NCBI GenBank assembly: GCA_003260075.1 | Contig: QLIY01000140.1 | Coordinates: 159,492-223,491 of the forward strand | Length of the DNA stretch: 64,000 nucleotides | From: Phallusia mammillata | Lineage: Eukaryota > Chordata > Ascidiacea > Phlebobranchia > Ascidiidae | Direction: 5' to 3' | Part shown: in pieces, positions 40,101 to 51,944 of the stretch | How positions within the stretch are numbered: position 1 is the stretch's first letter | How the letters are laid out: every line of letters starts with the position of its first letter | Program-made: the position numbers and the translations under genes | Notes under the pieces: model-generated | What the model saw: the letters and a program-made list of their open reading frames with translations, nothing else | Databases searched by the model: none | Told to the model about the DNA's origin: nothing

Positions 40101-43100
40101 CCTTCGAATAAAACTTGTCAACAATATGTTGCAATGCCACAACATAGTGGCCAGGCTGATAACATATGTCTAATGGTTTAACATGTGACTAGTACCAATC
40201 ACTTCCTATCGTGGTGGAACTGATTTGTCAAGTAACCATTAATTGCAATGGGATTAGAATTTTATCTTGTCAAGCAGCGTATAATATAGCTACATACAGT
40301 ACATGAGATATTAAAAATTTACAATTATCTGAATTTGGATAGAATGTGTCATTGGGAAATGTTTTAAATTGTTTATTATGGAATAACAACATAATAACAT
40401 TTCCTAAAAGGCACATGTGAAAGAAAATATTTCAAACACAACTATGTAAAGTTTATTTCAAGCCAGCATTTTCAGTGACAAGCTTCTTGTAAACAAAAAC
40501 ACAAATCAGTTTCATTTTATTTCTTACCGTATTGTTGCTTTTTAGACATGGGGAAAAATCCAAGGCCTGCAGCAACATGGTGTTCTTTGAAATGTCGGTC
40601 CTGTCTCTGGTTGCCCTGTTTGTAACTATGCGGGTCAAACAACAGATGAGGGTGATCCTCACCAACCTCTTGACGAATCTCACCCAGGGTCTTGGGTCCC
40701 TGGTGCACATGAATGCTTCGTGGCACCCACTAAAAAAGGTTAAAGTTTATAGAGTGTCATGTGTTAACTTCTATGATTTTACCTAAACACAAACTTACAT
40801 GACAGCAATAAACATTTAAATGGTGTACAACCATTGGAAACATTACAAAAAATTAACAACGTCGAAACAAGAAGTGGTACATCTTATTCTGTCGAAAACA
40901 TTTCCATTTACACTGTGCTTTTTACTGTTACTGTTTCAAGTCCCTTATATAGCCACCAGGGCTGTATTTAAGCTCTAAAAGTCCCTTCTGAATAATATGT
41001 AAGGCAAGCCAACAATAAGTGAAGTACGCATGGTCGAAAACTGCGATGTTTGTACAGAGCGTACAGAGATTTGGCCCATCCTTAACAGGCAATGTCCAAA
41101 ATGTCAACCTTTGTTTTCTCTGACATATTTCTACATGACACTGATGCTTACCCCGGCTGCACGGAGCTCAATCACATCCTGCAGCATAAAACGAATCCTC
41201 GATGGCAATTCAGTCTTGCGCCTTTGCAGTTTTTCAATGCGATCAAAATACTGGTCCATCAACGACTGTGTGTAAAGCCATAAATTAGCACACATTACCT
41301 TGTGCACCAAAAATGACCAAATATTGTAAATCCAGTTAATTGCACAAACTGTCCAGTCAATTGCACAAAAATGCAGACACATGGGTTACATAGTTTACGG
41401 GATTTGTCTGTTATGTTGATAGCAAGTACAAAAGACAGAAATGTTTACATACTGCAGTATCAATAAATCAAAATGTTCATCTTGACAGGAAACACTTCAA
41501 CACATGTACATTACTTTGACAACCCAACAATTAGTTAAACATTCTAATGCGGAAACCATGAAGTAAGTAAAAACCGGAACCTTGGCTTTTTCGTGGTCAA
41601 GTCGCCGGCCACAGGTGGTCATTATTTGACAGAGACACTCGAGGTCCTCAGCGAGGTCGTCAACCGTCCCTTTCTTTTTCTTATTAATAAGCTGTTTGAT
41701 GCACTGGTGAACGATGCTTTCATGAAGTAGGCTGAGTCGGTACAATTCACCTGGAATAGGGCAATGTAATAACTGATAAAACTTATAATTTAACGCAAGA
41801 AAACAAAACAATTAGTTAAACCTAAACAACTACGAATGGAAAATGTTTTCCTAGTTAGAAATCAGTTGATGAATTTTGTGAAATACAAGAAAAAACATTT
41901 GCATTCTTAGTTAATTAATCACAAAAACAGTCAACGACCATGCTGCCTGTTGAAGGGTCGGATACTGTTCAATTCAAACACTATCAGTTATACACCAAAA
42001 CATTGGTATAAGTGCTGAATCAAAAAGTTTGCATGAAATGCCATGATGCTAATTGCCAATGAACAGCTAAAAACAGTGATTTGTTAATTAAACTTACATA
42101 TGTGTACACATTCATACAGGGTCCATTTTTAAACTATGCTTGATTATTCACAACAAAACATTGTTTAGCAGTAAATTCTTTACCCACCAACATGTGACAC
42201 CGCTCTTGTATAGTAATGCATTAATGCTTTTACTTACCAATAAATTTGATGTTGCCAAGCATGTGTTGTTTGGCCCTAGTTTGTTGTTCCTCCTCATCTG
42301 ATGTGAGTTCCCCCTCCTTGGAATCGAACAATTCCAATTTCTTGTTGCGGTTTTCAAATTCATCTTGAAGTTTGGCAATAAGGATATGGCGAAATGTCTG
42401 AGAGTAAAGTATGGTTGTTTTGCTTAAATTGCTTTACAGGTTTTGCTCAGACTATGATATGTTGAACTTGAAATTGCTTTTGCAGTTTTAATATGAAATG
42501 CAACAAATCAAGCAATGCCATGAGCACTCAAAGTCAACAGCGAAATAACTACGGTAATTAGATTTTTCAAAAAACACATTATCCTTTCAATTTAACTTTG
42601 AATCTGTAAGTGGTATTAACTTTATCTTTTACACTTGTATATAAGTGTATCTATTCAACCTGAACACAACAAAATATATAGTGGAGTTTGGGTGCAATAC
42701 AGGGGTGGCACTAAATACTGCATGTGACCGCATGTGGCCGCATGTGACCGAATGTGACCGCATGTGTCCGCATGTGACCGCATGTGATTCCTCTTAAAAT
42801 ACACCATGTTATGTGAAATGTAAGAATTCCAGCCCCATTAGGGGTAAAATAGACCAGATTCTAGATTGATTTTAATTTCAAACCTTCACCCAACCCTAAT
42901 AGCTCTAACCGTCAGCGCTTTCTAAAGTCCGCAAAATTATTTTTTGGAAAAAGCATATTTAAGTCCTTCACAGATTCCTGCCGTGTGATAACATGCGGTC
43001 ACATGCGGTAGCATGCGGTCACATGCGGTATTTAGTACCACCGCAATACGGCACAACTTCTGTTATACATATATCATGTGTATAAATTAATATATATTTT

Positions 43101-44178
43101 AACCGCTTTTATACCAAAACATGTGAAATAAGCCATGTTACACAGGAAAAATGACTTACATTAGGTTTAGTTGTGGGTCTTCCTTGAGCTACTGGTGGTT
43201 GCAGGTCAAAGTTCGGAGCCTCATGATAAAGGCGTCGGCACAAATTGGCATAAAGTGAGCTATATCGAAGCTCATCTATTGCTTTTTCATATATCTGTTA
43301 AAAGATATGTCATATTTGCTTTTGTTTTCGAATACATACATTGGTTCATTGTAATCAAAAACCACACTTACCAAAATAACAATTCCTTTCAAAATAGCTT
43401 TGTTGTCTATTCCAATATTAAGGATTTCGTGACAAAGTTTATCGAACTTTTCTGGTGTTAATTTGTTTAAAATGCTGCAAACAAAAATATTACGCATGAA
43501 ATACATGAAAGTTTAATTTGGATGCACTACTTTTTACAATTGGTGTAAGATTAATTCATTGGACCAGTATAGCCTATAAAACTTCATCACACAAAAATCA
43601 TAAACTTTTTGCGAGCCTATATTACACAATAAAAGTCAGGTTTAAACCTTCGAGTTTTTCTGAAAATGGCTTCGTGCTTGTCAATGTGCAAATCGCGTAG
43701 TCGGTAACTTGGGGGAACCCATCGCTGCTGAGTGGAGTTATGTCCCAATGAAGGACTGAAATTTAAACATTTGTTACAGCAATTTGACTCCTGTACAGAT
43801 TGAAATCAAAATTTACAATGCACATTTCACTGCTTTTCTTGGAACTTCTATGAAAATACATTGCCTTGAAATACTTTGAATTAAATTTGCACAATAAACA
43901 ATTAGTAAAATATTTTCTGTCTTTCCTGCTTTTCCGGAATTCAACATCTCAACAAATTAGCCAGGTTAAATAATTTCACTTTCTGCCGCTTCTTTAATTA
44001 AATTTATTCTCTTTCGGAAATGCAGAAAATATTTTCAGTGTTCTACTACAGTCGGCAAATTTTATTGTAAAACAAGCTTTTACCCTGAATTTCCAGCAGG
44101 CGATTGTGTGTTTCTTCTCCCCTCAATTCGAGTCAAGGCCTCGTTTTGTTCTTCCACTTTGGTTCCTTTGTATGACAC
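28900..44178 (-). CDS. EIF4G2: EIF4G2 (DAP5/NAT1/p97) translation initiation factor, likely non-AUG start
   Basis: Exons in transcript order: 44178-44084, 43755-43648, 43474-43372, 43294-43160, 42397-42238, 41750-41581, 41265-41152, 40729-40528, 39622-39515 (or copy 38515-38408), 38003-37734, 37312-37232 (or copy 36439-36359), 35849-35638, 35458-35292, 34860-34728, 34148-33890, 31996-31792, 31263-31055, 29510-29389, 28986-28900. They sum to 2940 nt, giving 979 aa (human 907). An N-terminal block (QRWVPPSYR, HEAIFRK) precedes the MIF4G domain (ILNKLTPEKFDKL, ECLCQIM, SLMDQYF, then WVPRS). A Gln/Pro/Asn-rich middle, an MA3 domain (about 600-830) and a C-terminal W2 domain (GKGKSLFQ, WLTWLEEAD) ending in acidic residues follow. 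It lacks the eIF4E-binding region, as DAP5 does, and supports cap-independent translation. No in-frame ATG precedes MIF4G; GTG at 44178-44176 is my candidate start. Confidence 0.93.
29831..30527. mobile_element. hAT-type element with ends tagggtttctc / gaaactcta
   Basis: 697 bp flanked by a perfect 8-bp duplication gtgtctat (29823-29830, 30528-30535). Subterminal tcccggga motifs occur at both ends. A tRNA-derived SINE lies inside (about 30095-30260). In an EIF4G2 intron; no transposase frame. Confidence 0.83.
30095..30260 (-). mobile_element. tRNA-derived SINE nested in a hAT element
   Basis: On the minus strand: A box GCCGAGTGGTTATAG (complement of 30238-30252), B box GGGTTCTAATCCT (complement of 30197-30209), then a body sharing the ccctgagca / gctcagg segment with the 16740 SINE. 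The head resembles a serine or leucine type tRNA with a long arm; the parent is not certain. Confidence 0.72.
30570..30960. mobile_element. hAT-like element with ends taggaatgagcc / ggcctagccaattccta
   Basis: Flanks gttagtag (30562-30569) and gtgagtag (30961-30968) match at 7 of 8. A related, inverted and decayed copy appears near 35925-36240 (shared cattttgttcttgga / agaacaaaatga segment). Confidence 0.7.
31582..31670 (+). mobile_element. tRNA-like SINE fragment
   Basis: The segment gtgtagctcagtcagtagag is a near-perfect tRNA D-arm/A box. Downstream, cagattaaatacc is a weak B box. No acceptor stem is visible, so a functional tRNA is unlikely. It sits in an EIF4G2 intron. Confidence 0.5.
32013..32335. 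repeat. Duplication across a G10 junction
   Basis: About 155 bp starting 'tgagaacataatgttttttg' is repeated as 'tgaacataatgttttttgtc' after G10 (32171-32180), with several substitutions. Both copies include the left end of the 32297 element. Confidence 0.82.
32456..33665. mobile_element. hAT-type element nested in 32297-33751
   Basis: Ends cagtggttctcaatc and gtttgagaaccactg with a perfect 8-bp duplication gtttagca (32448-32455, 33666-33673). Near 32525-32760 it carries a segment ('ccaagttgtcctcc.aggaca') also found at 55900-56200 in RIIAD1 intron 1. It contains G10 runs at 33336 and 33464, the second flanked by a 113-bp duplication. Confidence 0.8.
33351..33586. repeat. Duplication across a G10 junction
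   Basis: 'accccttggggcccattttc' and the following 113 bp occur at 33351-33463 and 33474-33586, split by G10 at 33464-33473. Confidence 0.85.
34238..34457. repeat. Duplication across a G10 junction
   Basis: About 105 bp with 'gtaatttttattccgaca/gttttggagtc' is present on each side of G10 (34344-34353). The copies differ at a few positions. Confidence 0.85.
35505..37511. repeat. EIF4G2: Complex duplication of an EIF4G2 exon region with three G-run junctions
   Basis: The 35505-36622 segment (with exon 36439-36359) is followed, after G11 at 36623-36633, by a second diverged and partly deleted copy. That copy is interrupted by G10 (36730-36739) and G46 (37121-37166) and continues through the second copy of the exon (37312-37232). 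The exon copies differ only at a silent-looking position (cgc/cac). It looks like the alternate haplotype assembled in pieces. Confidence 0.8.
37121..37166. repeat. 46-base poly-G tract
   Basis: The longest mononucleotide run in the window. It separates two discontinuous parts of the second haplotype-like copy of the EIF4G2 intron. Unlikely to be a true 46-base genomic run. Confidence 0.75.
37734..39622. repeat. EIF4G2: Partial triplication of two EIF4G2 exons with G11 and G10 junctions
   Basis: Complete copies of the Q-rich exon (38003-37734) and the preceding small exon (38515-38408) are followed by partial copies: Q-rich exon from 38650, small exon from 39209 cut at 39284, then small exon 39622-39515 intact. 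The breaks are G11 at 38639-38649 and G10 at 39285-39294. One set of exons is enough for a full-length reading frame. Confidence 0.85.
42701..43042. mobile_element. DNA element with subterminal catgtgaccg repeats
   Basis: Left end aggggtggcactaaatac, right end gtatttagtaccacc, flanked by gcaatac on both sides (42694-42700, 43043-43049). Just inside the left end are six to seven tandem 10-bp units (catgtgaccg and variants); just inside the right end are complementary units (gcggtcacat). No coding capacity. In an EIF4G2 intron. Confidence 0.72.
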
Positions 44179-45290
44179 TTTTATGAAAACTTTAAGTGCA
44201 CTCCAACAAAAGAAAAAAGGGTTTATACCTGCCAAAAAATAATTTCAAGGTTTAAATCTCTATTCTCAAGGTTATTTCGTTTTTGCTTAACCACACCAAT
44301 TTGCACTTGATAAAAAAATTCCACAACCTTTTCTACGTATACTGAAGGGGTAAAAAAGCGTAATTTGTACGTACCTTTATTGTGTCAGTCTAGCAAAAGT
44401 TGTCTGCTGCTAAAGAAATAACATAAACGTAACAAAACTCTCTGCAACTTTCAACGAAGTGGCGAAATCAAGAACAAAAGATGACAAACACTGAACGCAT
44501 TGTCCCTGATCGTATGGTAACCGGCATAAAGAAGGAGACCTGCGTCTCTACGTTGTGGATTTCTATATCATCGAACCAGGAAGACACTTTCGTTTCGATT
44601 TCACAATTTACAATTGTAAATGAACCGTCGGAACACACTGCTATGTTGATTTAACACCAGTTTCGATTTGAATTTCCAAAATAAAGAAGCCGAACTGTGA
44701 TAACGGCTTTAAATGTCCTCAAATAGTTTTTCTATACATTCTTACAAAGCATTCGAAAATAAAAATCTGTTGAAAAAAACATCCATCTTTTTTTATCGCT
44801 GCCTTTTCCTGACGTATGAGGAAATCTAAAAGCATTACCAACGAATCCCAGAAATAGCTATGTTCTTAAACGATTCTACCATTTACACAAATTTAGCAAC
44901 TTTCTAGGTAATATGTTTTCTTCATCTCACTCCCACCACTTACAGCAGTGCTACTGCTATCTGTACCTAAAGAAACCTCCATATAATTTTACCATAAATC
45001 CACAACCACGTTCATTACATGGGAAGTTAACTGTTTTTGAAGATGATAAACGTTCACAAAACACAATCAGTTTGGGTGAGAATGAAAATTGCTCACACAT
45101 ATAAAACACGATGTTTTTAAAAAAAAACACATAAACAGTTATGCACCAATGTAGTGAAAACACATACTGTACTCAGAATAACAAATACTGCTAGTGAAAT
45201 GATAACATAGTAACCAGTTACAATTAGGCACATAGAGACACTTATGATGGACCAAAAGACAATCATATAGTCTTGCTTTTTGCAGGAAGT
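44179..45290. promoter_or_regulatory. EIF4G2 5' UTR and promoter region
   Basis: The first coding exon begins after an acceptor ttttttggcag at about 44229. A candidate 5' UTR exon ends at a gtacgt donor near 44373 (minus strand). It brings an in-frame TGA upstream of the coding region. Nothing else recognisable; the end nearest 45290 is the 3' flank of the reticulocalbin gene. Confidence 0.5.
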
Positions 45291-46582
45291 TTAAAATTCA
45301 TCGTGGTTAAGCATAAGGTGGCGACCATAGTCTGTAGCATCACTTTCTACCCAAATTTCATGATTGTTAATAATTTCATCAACTGATAGTCTTTTGTCTC
45401 CATCACTGTCACACTCTTCCATAAGATGATCAGCTTCATCATATGCATCTTCTTCATTAGAGGGGTCTATCCAGTGGACAATTTCATCACCCTCTAAGAG
45501 ACCATTCTCGTTCTTGTCAAGTTCTTCTTCAAACCTATTCTCCTCTGACTCCATTTGATCTTTTTCATCTTCATCCAGACTCTGTCTTTCGTCTTTGATG
45601 AATTCCTCCAGATTTATAGCTCCGTCTTTGTCTAAATCAGCATGTTCCAGTTTGTCTTGGATTATTACTACTTTTAATGCATCGCTCATTCGTGGATGTT
45701 TAAACTTGTGATACTCATCAAAATTCAAGTAGTTGTCTTGATCTTCATCAGCCACCTTAAACAGGCGTTTGTCTTTTCTAAATTGTTTGGCAACTTCCAT
45801 TGCCTCAGCATTGCTCTCATCGGGGTTGACTACTCTGGGATCACTTTCCTGGAAGTTTTCTCCAAATGCATCTTTAGAATGCTCAGACCATGATATTCGC
45901 CCATCCTTGTCCAGGTCAACTATTGGAAATTCCTCTTTCAAATCATCAACTTCAAATCTGTCAAAAGCCTTGAGAGACCATGCCTTCAGTTCCGACTCAT
46001 CAACATATCTTTAAAAATATAATAGTGTGACTATATATTGTTATTTTGTTAGTTTATTAGCTAAGTTGTTGCATATATGCATCCTAAAGGATTGCACTAA
46101 GATAGGTTTAAAGTTTAAACATTCAGTTCAGATTTTTTCCTATTTCTAAACGGATTTAAAAATTATTTTAGAACAGATAAGTCTAAATAATACCATATTG
46201 GCAGTGGGCATAAAGAAAAAAATATTTAACATATTAAATATACACAAGCCGATAGGCAATTGAATACAACCACATTTTTTCGCATGGGGCCAGTTGTTAA
46301 ATATGTTGGTTGCCATAAAGTTGTAATGAGCAGACAAAAATTGCAAGCTCACCCATCTTTGTTGACATCAATCTTTTTTTCAACCAAACTCTGTAATCTC
46401 TCCTTCTGCTCCTCTGGCTCCAAGTCAAGGGGGTCATCCTCATAATCTTCATCCTCTAACAACACTTCCTTGTCAAGCTTGGCTTGATCTTTTTTTCTAT
46501 CCTTTAATACGGACTTGGCGCTGGCTATAAACAGCGCATTGCCGACCACAAAAAAGACCAACACCACCAAGAATGGTCGCAT
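45291..46582 (-). CDS. RCN2: Reticulocalbin-2-like ER calcium-binding protein (CREC family)
   Basis: Two exons, 46582-46353 and 46008-45291, 948 nt, giving 315 aa. Residues 1-22 are a hydrophobic signal peptide. Six EF-hand loops can be read: DVNKDGYVDESE, DLDKDGRISWSE, DEDQDNYLNFDE, DLDKDGAINLEE, DKNENGLLEGDE and DSDGDKRLSVDE. The end ATDYGRHLMLN resembles RCN2, while the last four residues HDEF are the retention signal variant used by calumenin. CREC proteins buffer calcium and assist folding in the secretory pathway. The intron falls inside the first EF-hand. It lies on the same strand as EIF4G2, 1.1 kb upstream. Family placement is firm; RCN2 versus another reticulocalbin is less so. Confidence 0.9.
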
Positions 46583-48284
46583 TCCAAAACAGATGCAAGA
46601 ATATCTCCTACCCCAAAACTTATGCCGCTTTCAAACTTTTCCTGAATCCAAAACGACTTTCGTCCGGATCACCACAGTATCAAGCAATCAAAAGTCTTCT
46701 GTAGATTTAAAAATGGGAGAAAATGATTTAAATCCGTGTGGCTGTCTCTAAAAGATTTCAGTCATACACAGTTTTCATTCGTCAAGTAAAGCATACACAG
46801 TATCAGTTTGAACCATTCGGTCGATGACGTGGCTGTAACGCGTGGCTTTTCTTTGCCAGGCTGCAAAGATGTGGGAAAAAGGCGAAGACTATCAGAATCA
46901 ACGTGTTTGCAACTTTGCATCATGTTACCTCTTTTCGCCGACCCGAGTCAATAAAGTTTGCAAACACATTTTTTCACTTTCATCAGTTTGCCATCGACCA
47001 CGGGGGTTGATCATGGAGTTAATTTAATAAACTCTTTGTTTGGGGTCATATTTTAATTTTAGGTTTCATGTAGGTGTATGGGATTCTCTAAAATGTTTCA
47101 TAGTGTCGAGGCGAGGTCATTGCGGCGGACACATATTAGATTTTCAAGTACATAGCTTATTTGCTGTGTGATGCAAAAACACAATGTCTTGCAAAACTGC
47201 ATAACACACGGCGCAACACTAATAAGGCTACTTTTGACGTTTGTTGTGTAGGCCTAGGCCTAGCTACCATTTAGCAGAAACAATTTAAACGCAACGAGTT
47301 GTTTGATTGAATAGAAAGTAAAGAATATGCCACTTTGAACAGAATGGCGGTATAATACAGCAAAGCTTAGTAAAGCAAAATCTCTCTAACAGGACAAAAT
47401 GCTGCGTTCTAGTATCACATATTACTTGCTGCATAATTGTCGCCTGCTTCAGTTTATAATTTGCCTAGCGACAATCGACGGCGATTGTGGTGATCCGGTG
47501 TTAATTGTAGATGATTAGCGGGGTTGGAAGTTCTGCGGTCAGCAGTATCCGGCCCTGTCAAACCGCGATTGCTAGTTTTGTTCAAAGTCACTCTTACAAG
47601 ACGCAAACCACACCGTAAGGCTGTTGATGACGCAAAGCGCTCGTGCAGTCCTCCTTGTGATTAGGCTACAGGTAGGCTACAGATTTGTAAATAGGCCTAA
47701 GCTATATTTTAGCCTATATCCTGTTTTGAATTTTGCTATACGAGCATCACATATAGAACCTAACTTTACTAAATTTTTCGATGGAAAAGCAACTGGTTTG
47801 TTTCATATTGGCGAAGTTTTGTCAATTTAAACAATATAGCCTACGCGATGGATATGTCAATCATTTAATTGCCACAGACAAAAAATGACCAATAAAATTT
47901 GAGGTTGAAGTTCTATTAGGCTTATTAATAGATCATGAGGAATTAACGTTTTACAGAAAATCTGGAATTGTTCTTAGCCTCGGGATGATACAAAAACTCT
48001 GTGGTCTGATAATTTTCCATAGTTTACAACAGGGCGCCGCCAATAATGACCGACTGATTAGTTTCAAGTGTTTTTCACATGAGCTCACGGTCGACATACG
48101 TCAGGATGTAACAATGTGCTATTAAGTGCGACAAACGTCTGTGCAGCATGTAAAGACATCTTTAAACGAGTTCAAATAATTGAGTATGCGATACGCTAGA
48201 ACATACCTAATAGCATTATATTTAGACAGTATTACGGCTTTAAACGCAGGCTATATCGAAATTTGATGTTGACAGGAAAACGGT

Positions 48285-48554
48285 TTGATATAGTCATATT
48301 ACACTGTCAAGGCGCGTGCCATGACCACTATATGCATTTGAATTGTCATTTGTGACGCCTTGTGCTAGATCAGGGTAAACAGACAATGTTATTTCGTACT
48401 GGATTTGACGATTTTGGGGGGGGGGCTATAGTCATATTACACTGTCAAGGCGCGTGCCATAACCATTATATGCATTTGGGTTGTCATTTGTGACGCCTTG
48501 TGCTGGATCAGGGTAAACAGACAATGTTATTTCGTACTGGATTTGACGATTTTA
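48285..48554. repeat. Duplication across a G10 junction
   Basis: About 130 bp containing 'tagtcatattacactgtcaa' is repeated around G10 (48416-48425) with a handful of substitutions. Confidence 0.85.
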
Positions 48555-48979
48555 TGACAAAGCCATTTTCAGTTGCGTTTTACCAAACAACAAATCAACA
48601 ACACACATTTCGCTTATAAACCTTTGCATTGTGTACTATTTACGTTGTTTTGTAACACTTCGTTCCTGCTAGATGCGTTAAAAGCAGCAAGCATACCAGT
48701 ATAATAACGTTTTTACCTTTTTGTAAGCATTTTGCCGTTTTTGTAACAAAAGTACTAAGGAACAAAAGCTGACCTGATGTAAGGTCATTGGAAGAAAGTT
48801 TTGCATTAATACCCGTTTTAGAAGCCTTTCCATATCCAAAAGAGCGCATATTGAAAGTTATTAATAAGTGTATCGAATATATAATAAGCATACTATAAGC
48901 TGCTCAAATACGTCCCCCTGCGTGCGGAAACGTGTGGTAAATCTGCATGCAGTAAAAAATAAATGCAAAGAGCCTATTT

Positions 48980-49383
48980 GCTGTAAACAATAGAACTGAA
49001 GTAAGAAATAGAACGTTGACTTTGTTTGGTGCAACTGTGGTGTCACAATGAGAGGTAAAGTGTTTAGCCTTGATGCGACTTACATATTGGACTTGAAAAA
49101 CAACAACAAATGGATAGGGAAAAAAGACGTCTGTTAATGTAACGTATGGCATGCAGTGAGGAAAATATGTTTTGTGGGGGGGGGGGGGGTTGCTGTAAAC
49201 AATAGAAATGAAGTAAGAAATAGAACGTTGGCTTTGTTTGGTGCAACTATGGTGTCACAATGAGACGTAAAGTGTTTAGCCTTGATGCGACTTACATATT
49301 GGACTTAAAAAACAACAACAAATGGATAGGAAAAAAGTCTGTTAATGTAACGTATGGCATGCAGTGAGGAAAATATGTTTTGT
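48980..49383. repeat. Duplication across a G14 junction
   Basis: About 195 bp from 'ttgctgtaaacaatagaa' is repeated at both sides of G14 (49176-49189), with small differences including a 3-bp indel. Confidence 0.85.
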
Positions 49384-49532
49384 GCTATTGTAGCACTTAA
49401 GTGGAAGTAAGGCTTAGGCGAAGTTAGCAGTTGTTGTGGCCGCTCGATCGGTATTCAAGATTATTTTATCTACGTACCCTGCTACTTTTGTACATAGGGC
49501 AGCAAGATAGAGCCTTATTAGGGAGCGCTTAA

Positions 49533-49761
49533 TGGGTGTGATACCAACGAATCTCAGGGGAGAAAGCCTCAAAACGCAGCACTTTGAAGATAGCAAAAAT
49601 GTCACCTGTCAACGTGAAAGCATACTTAAGCGCATAGACTTGGGGGGGGGGTATGGGTGTGATACCAACGAATCTCAGGGGAGAAAGCTCAAAACGCAGC
49701 ACTTTGAAGACACCAAAAATGTCACCTGTCAACGTGAAAGCATACTTAAGCGCATAGACTT
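49533..49761. repeat. Duplication across a G10 junction
   Basis: 'gggtgtgataccaacgaatc' and about 108 bp more occur at 49533-49641 and 49654-49761, around G10 (49642-49651). Confidence 0.87.
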
Positions 49762-50290
49762 GATGCAGTCTTCCGTTCACCGCACGACATACACGTAAAC
49801 ACGGTCACGCATTATTCTTGCCCATGTCAGATAAACGTTCGAAATTACTCTTGCGTTGGGTCCCAGGCACAACGCGTCTTTTGTTATTTTATCAGCCAGC
49901 TTATGGAAAGTCTGAGATAACCCAAAAACTTATTTTCTGTTTTAGTGAGTAAATAAGCTCACACGCAGACAGTTTATCCTGTAGATAAGTTTGAGTGCAA
50001 AGTTGATTCGTTATAATAAAAAAAACTTGAAATAAAATTATGATAAAACGTAGTAATGTTTTAATGCGAAATTTATGTTGCTCTTTAGGATATTTTTTTG
50101 CTTTGAATTTCGTTGAGATTGAGCGAAAGACGTAACTTTCAAATTGACTTGAAAAACTAACTGCCAACTACACCCCATGTCGTCTACATAGGTTAATTAG
50201 TTTCATGCAGACAGAATACTTATGCCATTTTCACCTTGTATGGTGTGTTGTTGATGGTCACTTCACGCAATATCGACAAATAAGCGCGTG

Positions 50291-50577
50291 AGATTAACAT
50301 TCTACCGTGTGTGTCTAGTGTGTGAAAAAGAAGTATTTTGCATTGACGTATACGTCTAAAGCGCGCATTGGTCAGTTAAAGTAGTTAGTTGTTGAGAAGG
50401 TGTTACTCTTAATTGCGTAGACATCGCATTGGGGGGGGGGAAATTAACATTCTACCTAGTGTGTGAAAAATGAGTATTTTGCATTGACGTATTTGTCTAA
50501 AGCGTGCGTGCATTGGTCAGTTAAAAAAGTTAGTTGTTGAGAAGGTGTTACTCTTAATTGCGTAGACATCGCATTGT
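50291..50577. repeat. Duplication across a G10 junction
   Basis: About 140 bp ending 'gtagacatcgcatt' is repeated after G10 (50431-50440). The copies differ by short indels and substitutions. Confidence 0.85.
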
Positions 50578-51944
50578 GCTCTTTGCTGTGATTACATTGA
50601 AAAACAGACATTCATGGATCCATGTTTTTAACAATAACCCTTAATACAAAGTGTTTGTGTTTAGTTCAAGGCATATTTCCTCTTGGCAAGCGTTTTCGAG
50701 TCGCCCAATACCCGTGACAAAAAACCAGGAAATAAAAGCGATGACGGAAACAGATATGCTGCGTTCAGAGAAAATTGTAAACACACTGCATGGTTTTCCA
50801 CTTAGCAGTGAGCTACAGTTGCAAGAGATTAAAAAAATGATTCGTGCGAACTCAGATGTTTAAACAAGCAAAAAAGTAACTAAAAATATTGAAGAAGTAT
50901 TTTTTATCACTAAGTTTTTTTTATGAATGTACGTTTAGCTGCGATGCCTGGAAATTAAGTTGATTGATAAAACCGCAGGCGTCAAGGCTTCTAGAAAAAA
51001 GGTGCAAAATTCCTTGCATTGTTTAATTATTTAAAAGTTTTCTTGTCGATTATGATGTTATCATGCTATCATGCAGAAATAAATTCCGCGTTTATGTTTA
51101 GTTGAAGTAATAAACGAAACGGAAGTTGCATGGAATTTACTTTACTTTCAAAGTCCTGTTCTGTCCAAGTGTGTCTAGGCATATTCGATGTAGCACGCTT
51201 TTGCGTAAGAATTTTGAGTTATTGTTTGTTGTGTACAGATTATAGTTTAATAAGAAGATCCTTAACTTGACGAATATTTTTTAACATACCCGACCTTTAT
51301 CGAATAAATTCCGGTTAAACGGGACGCAGAAACCCGAGGTAACCCAATAGGCCGCCATTTGTAAGAAAAAAGGTCTGTAAACCTGAAAGAATAAAAACGT
51401 GCTCAGGTCAAGCAATTGGGATTTCGTCATTATATCTATGACTTGTGGAAACAGCTAATTGGCAATTAAAAGCTTTGACGATAGCAGGAGGGTGGAATAC
51501 AGCCCTAAGGCGGGCACGCGGATTTTCAATTTCCGATAATAGGCGATATTAGGTACTTGCTGCGTTGACTAATTGGCGCCTACATGGATCTGTTTTCGTA
51601 GAAACTCGATGTTAGGCGAAGACTGGGACCCGACACTTAACTATGAAAGTGCGCGTATATGCTACCTGTGTCGTCTAAACGCTACTGCTTTGCCTAAAGA
51701 TAATTGATTTTAAGCAGGAATTAATAAGTCGGCGACAATATTGCTTTCCTATACTGCGTCAAGACCTGCGTATGTACGTTGCCGCCCAACTCATTAAAAT
51801 GCGTGATAACGTTTATCTGATTGAAAGACGCATATAGATGTGATACCTAAATGTGCACTGGCATTTCGCTTCGTTGCTTGAAAGTAAACGAATAATAGCA
51901 TGTTTTTAAAACTAGGCAGTTGGGTTTAGGCGCACACATTATGG

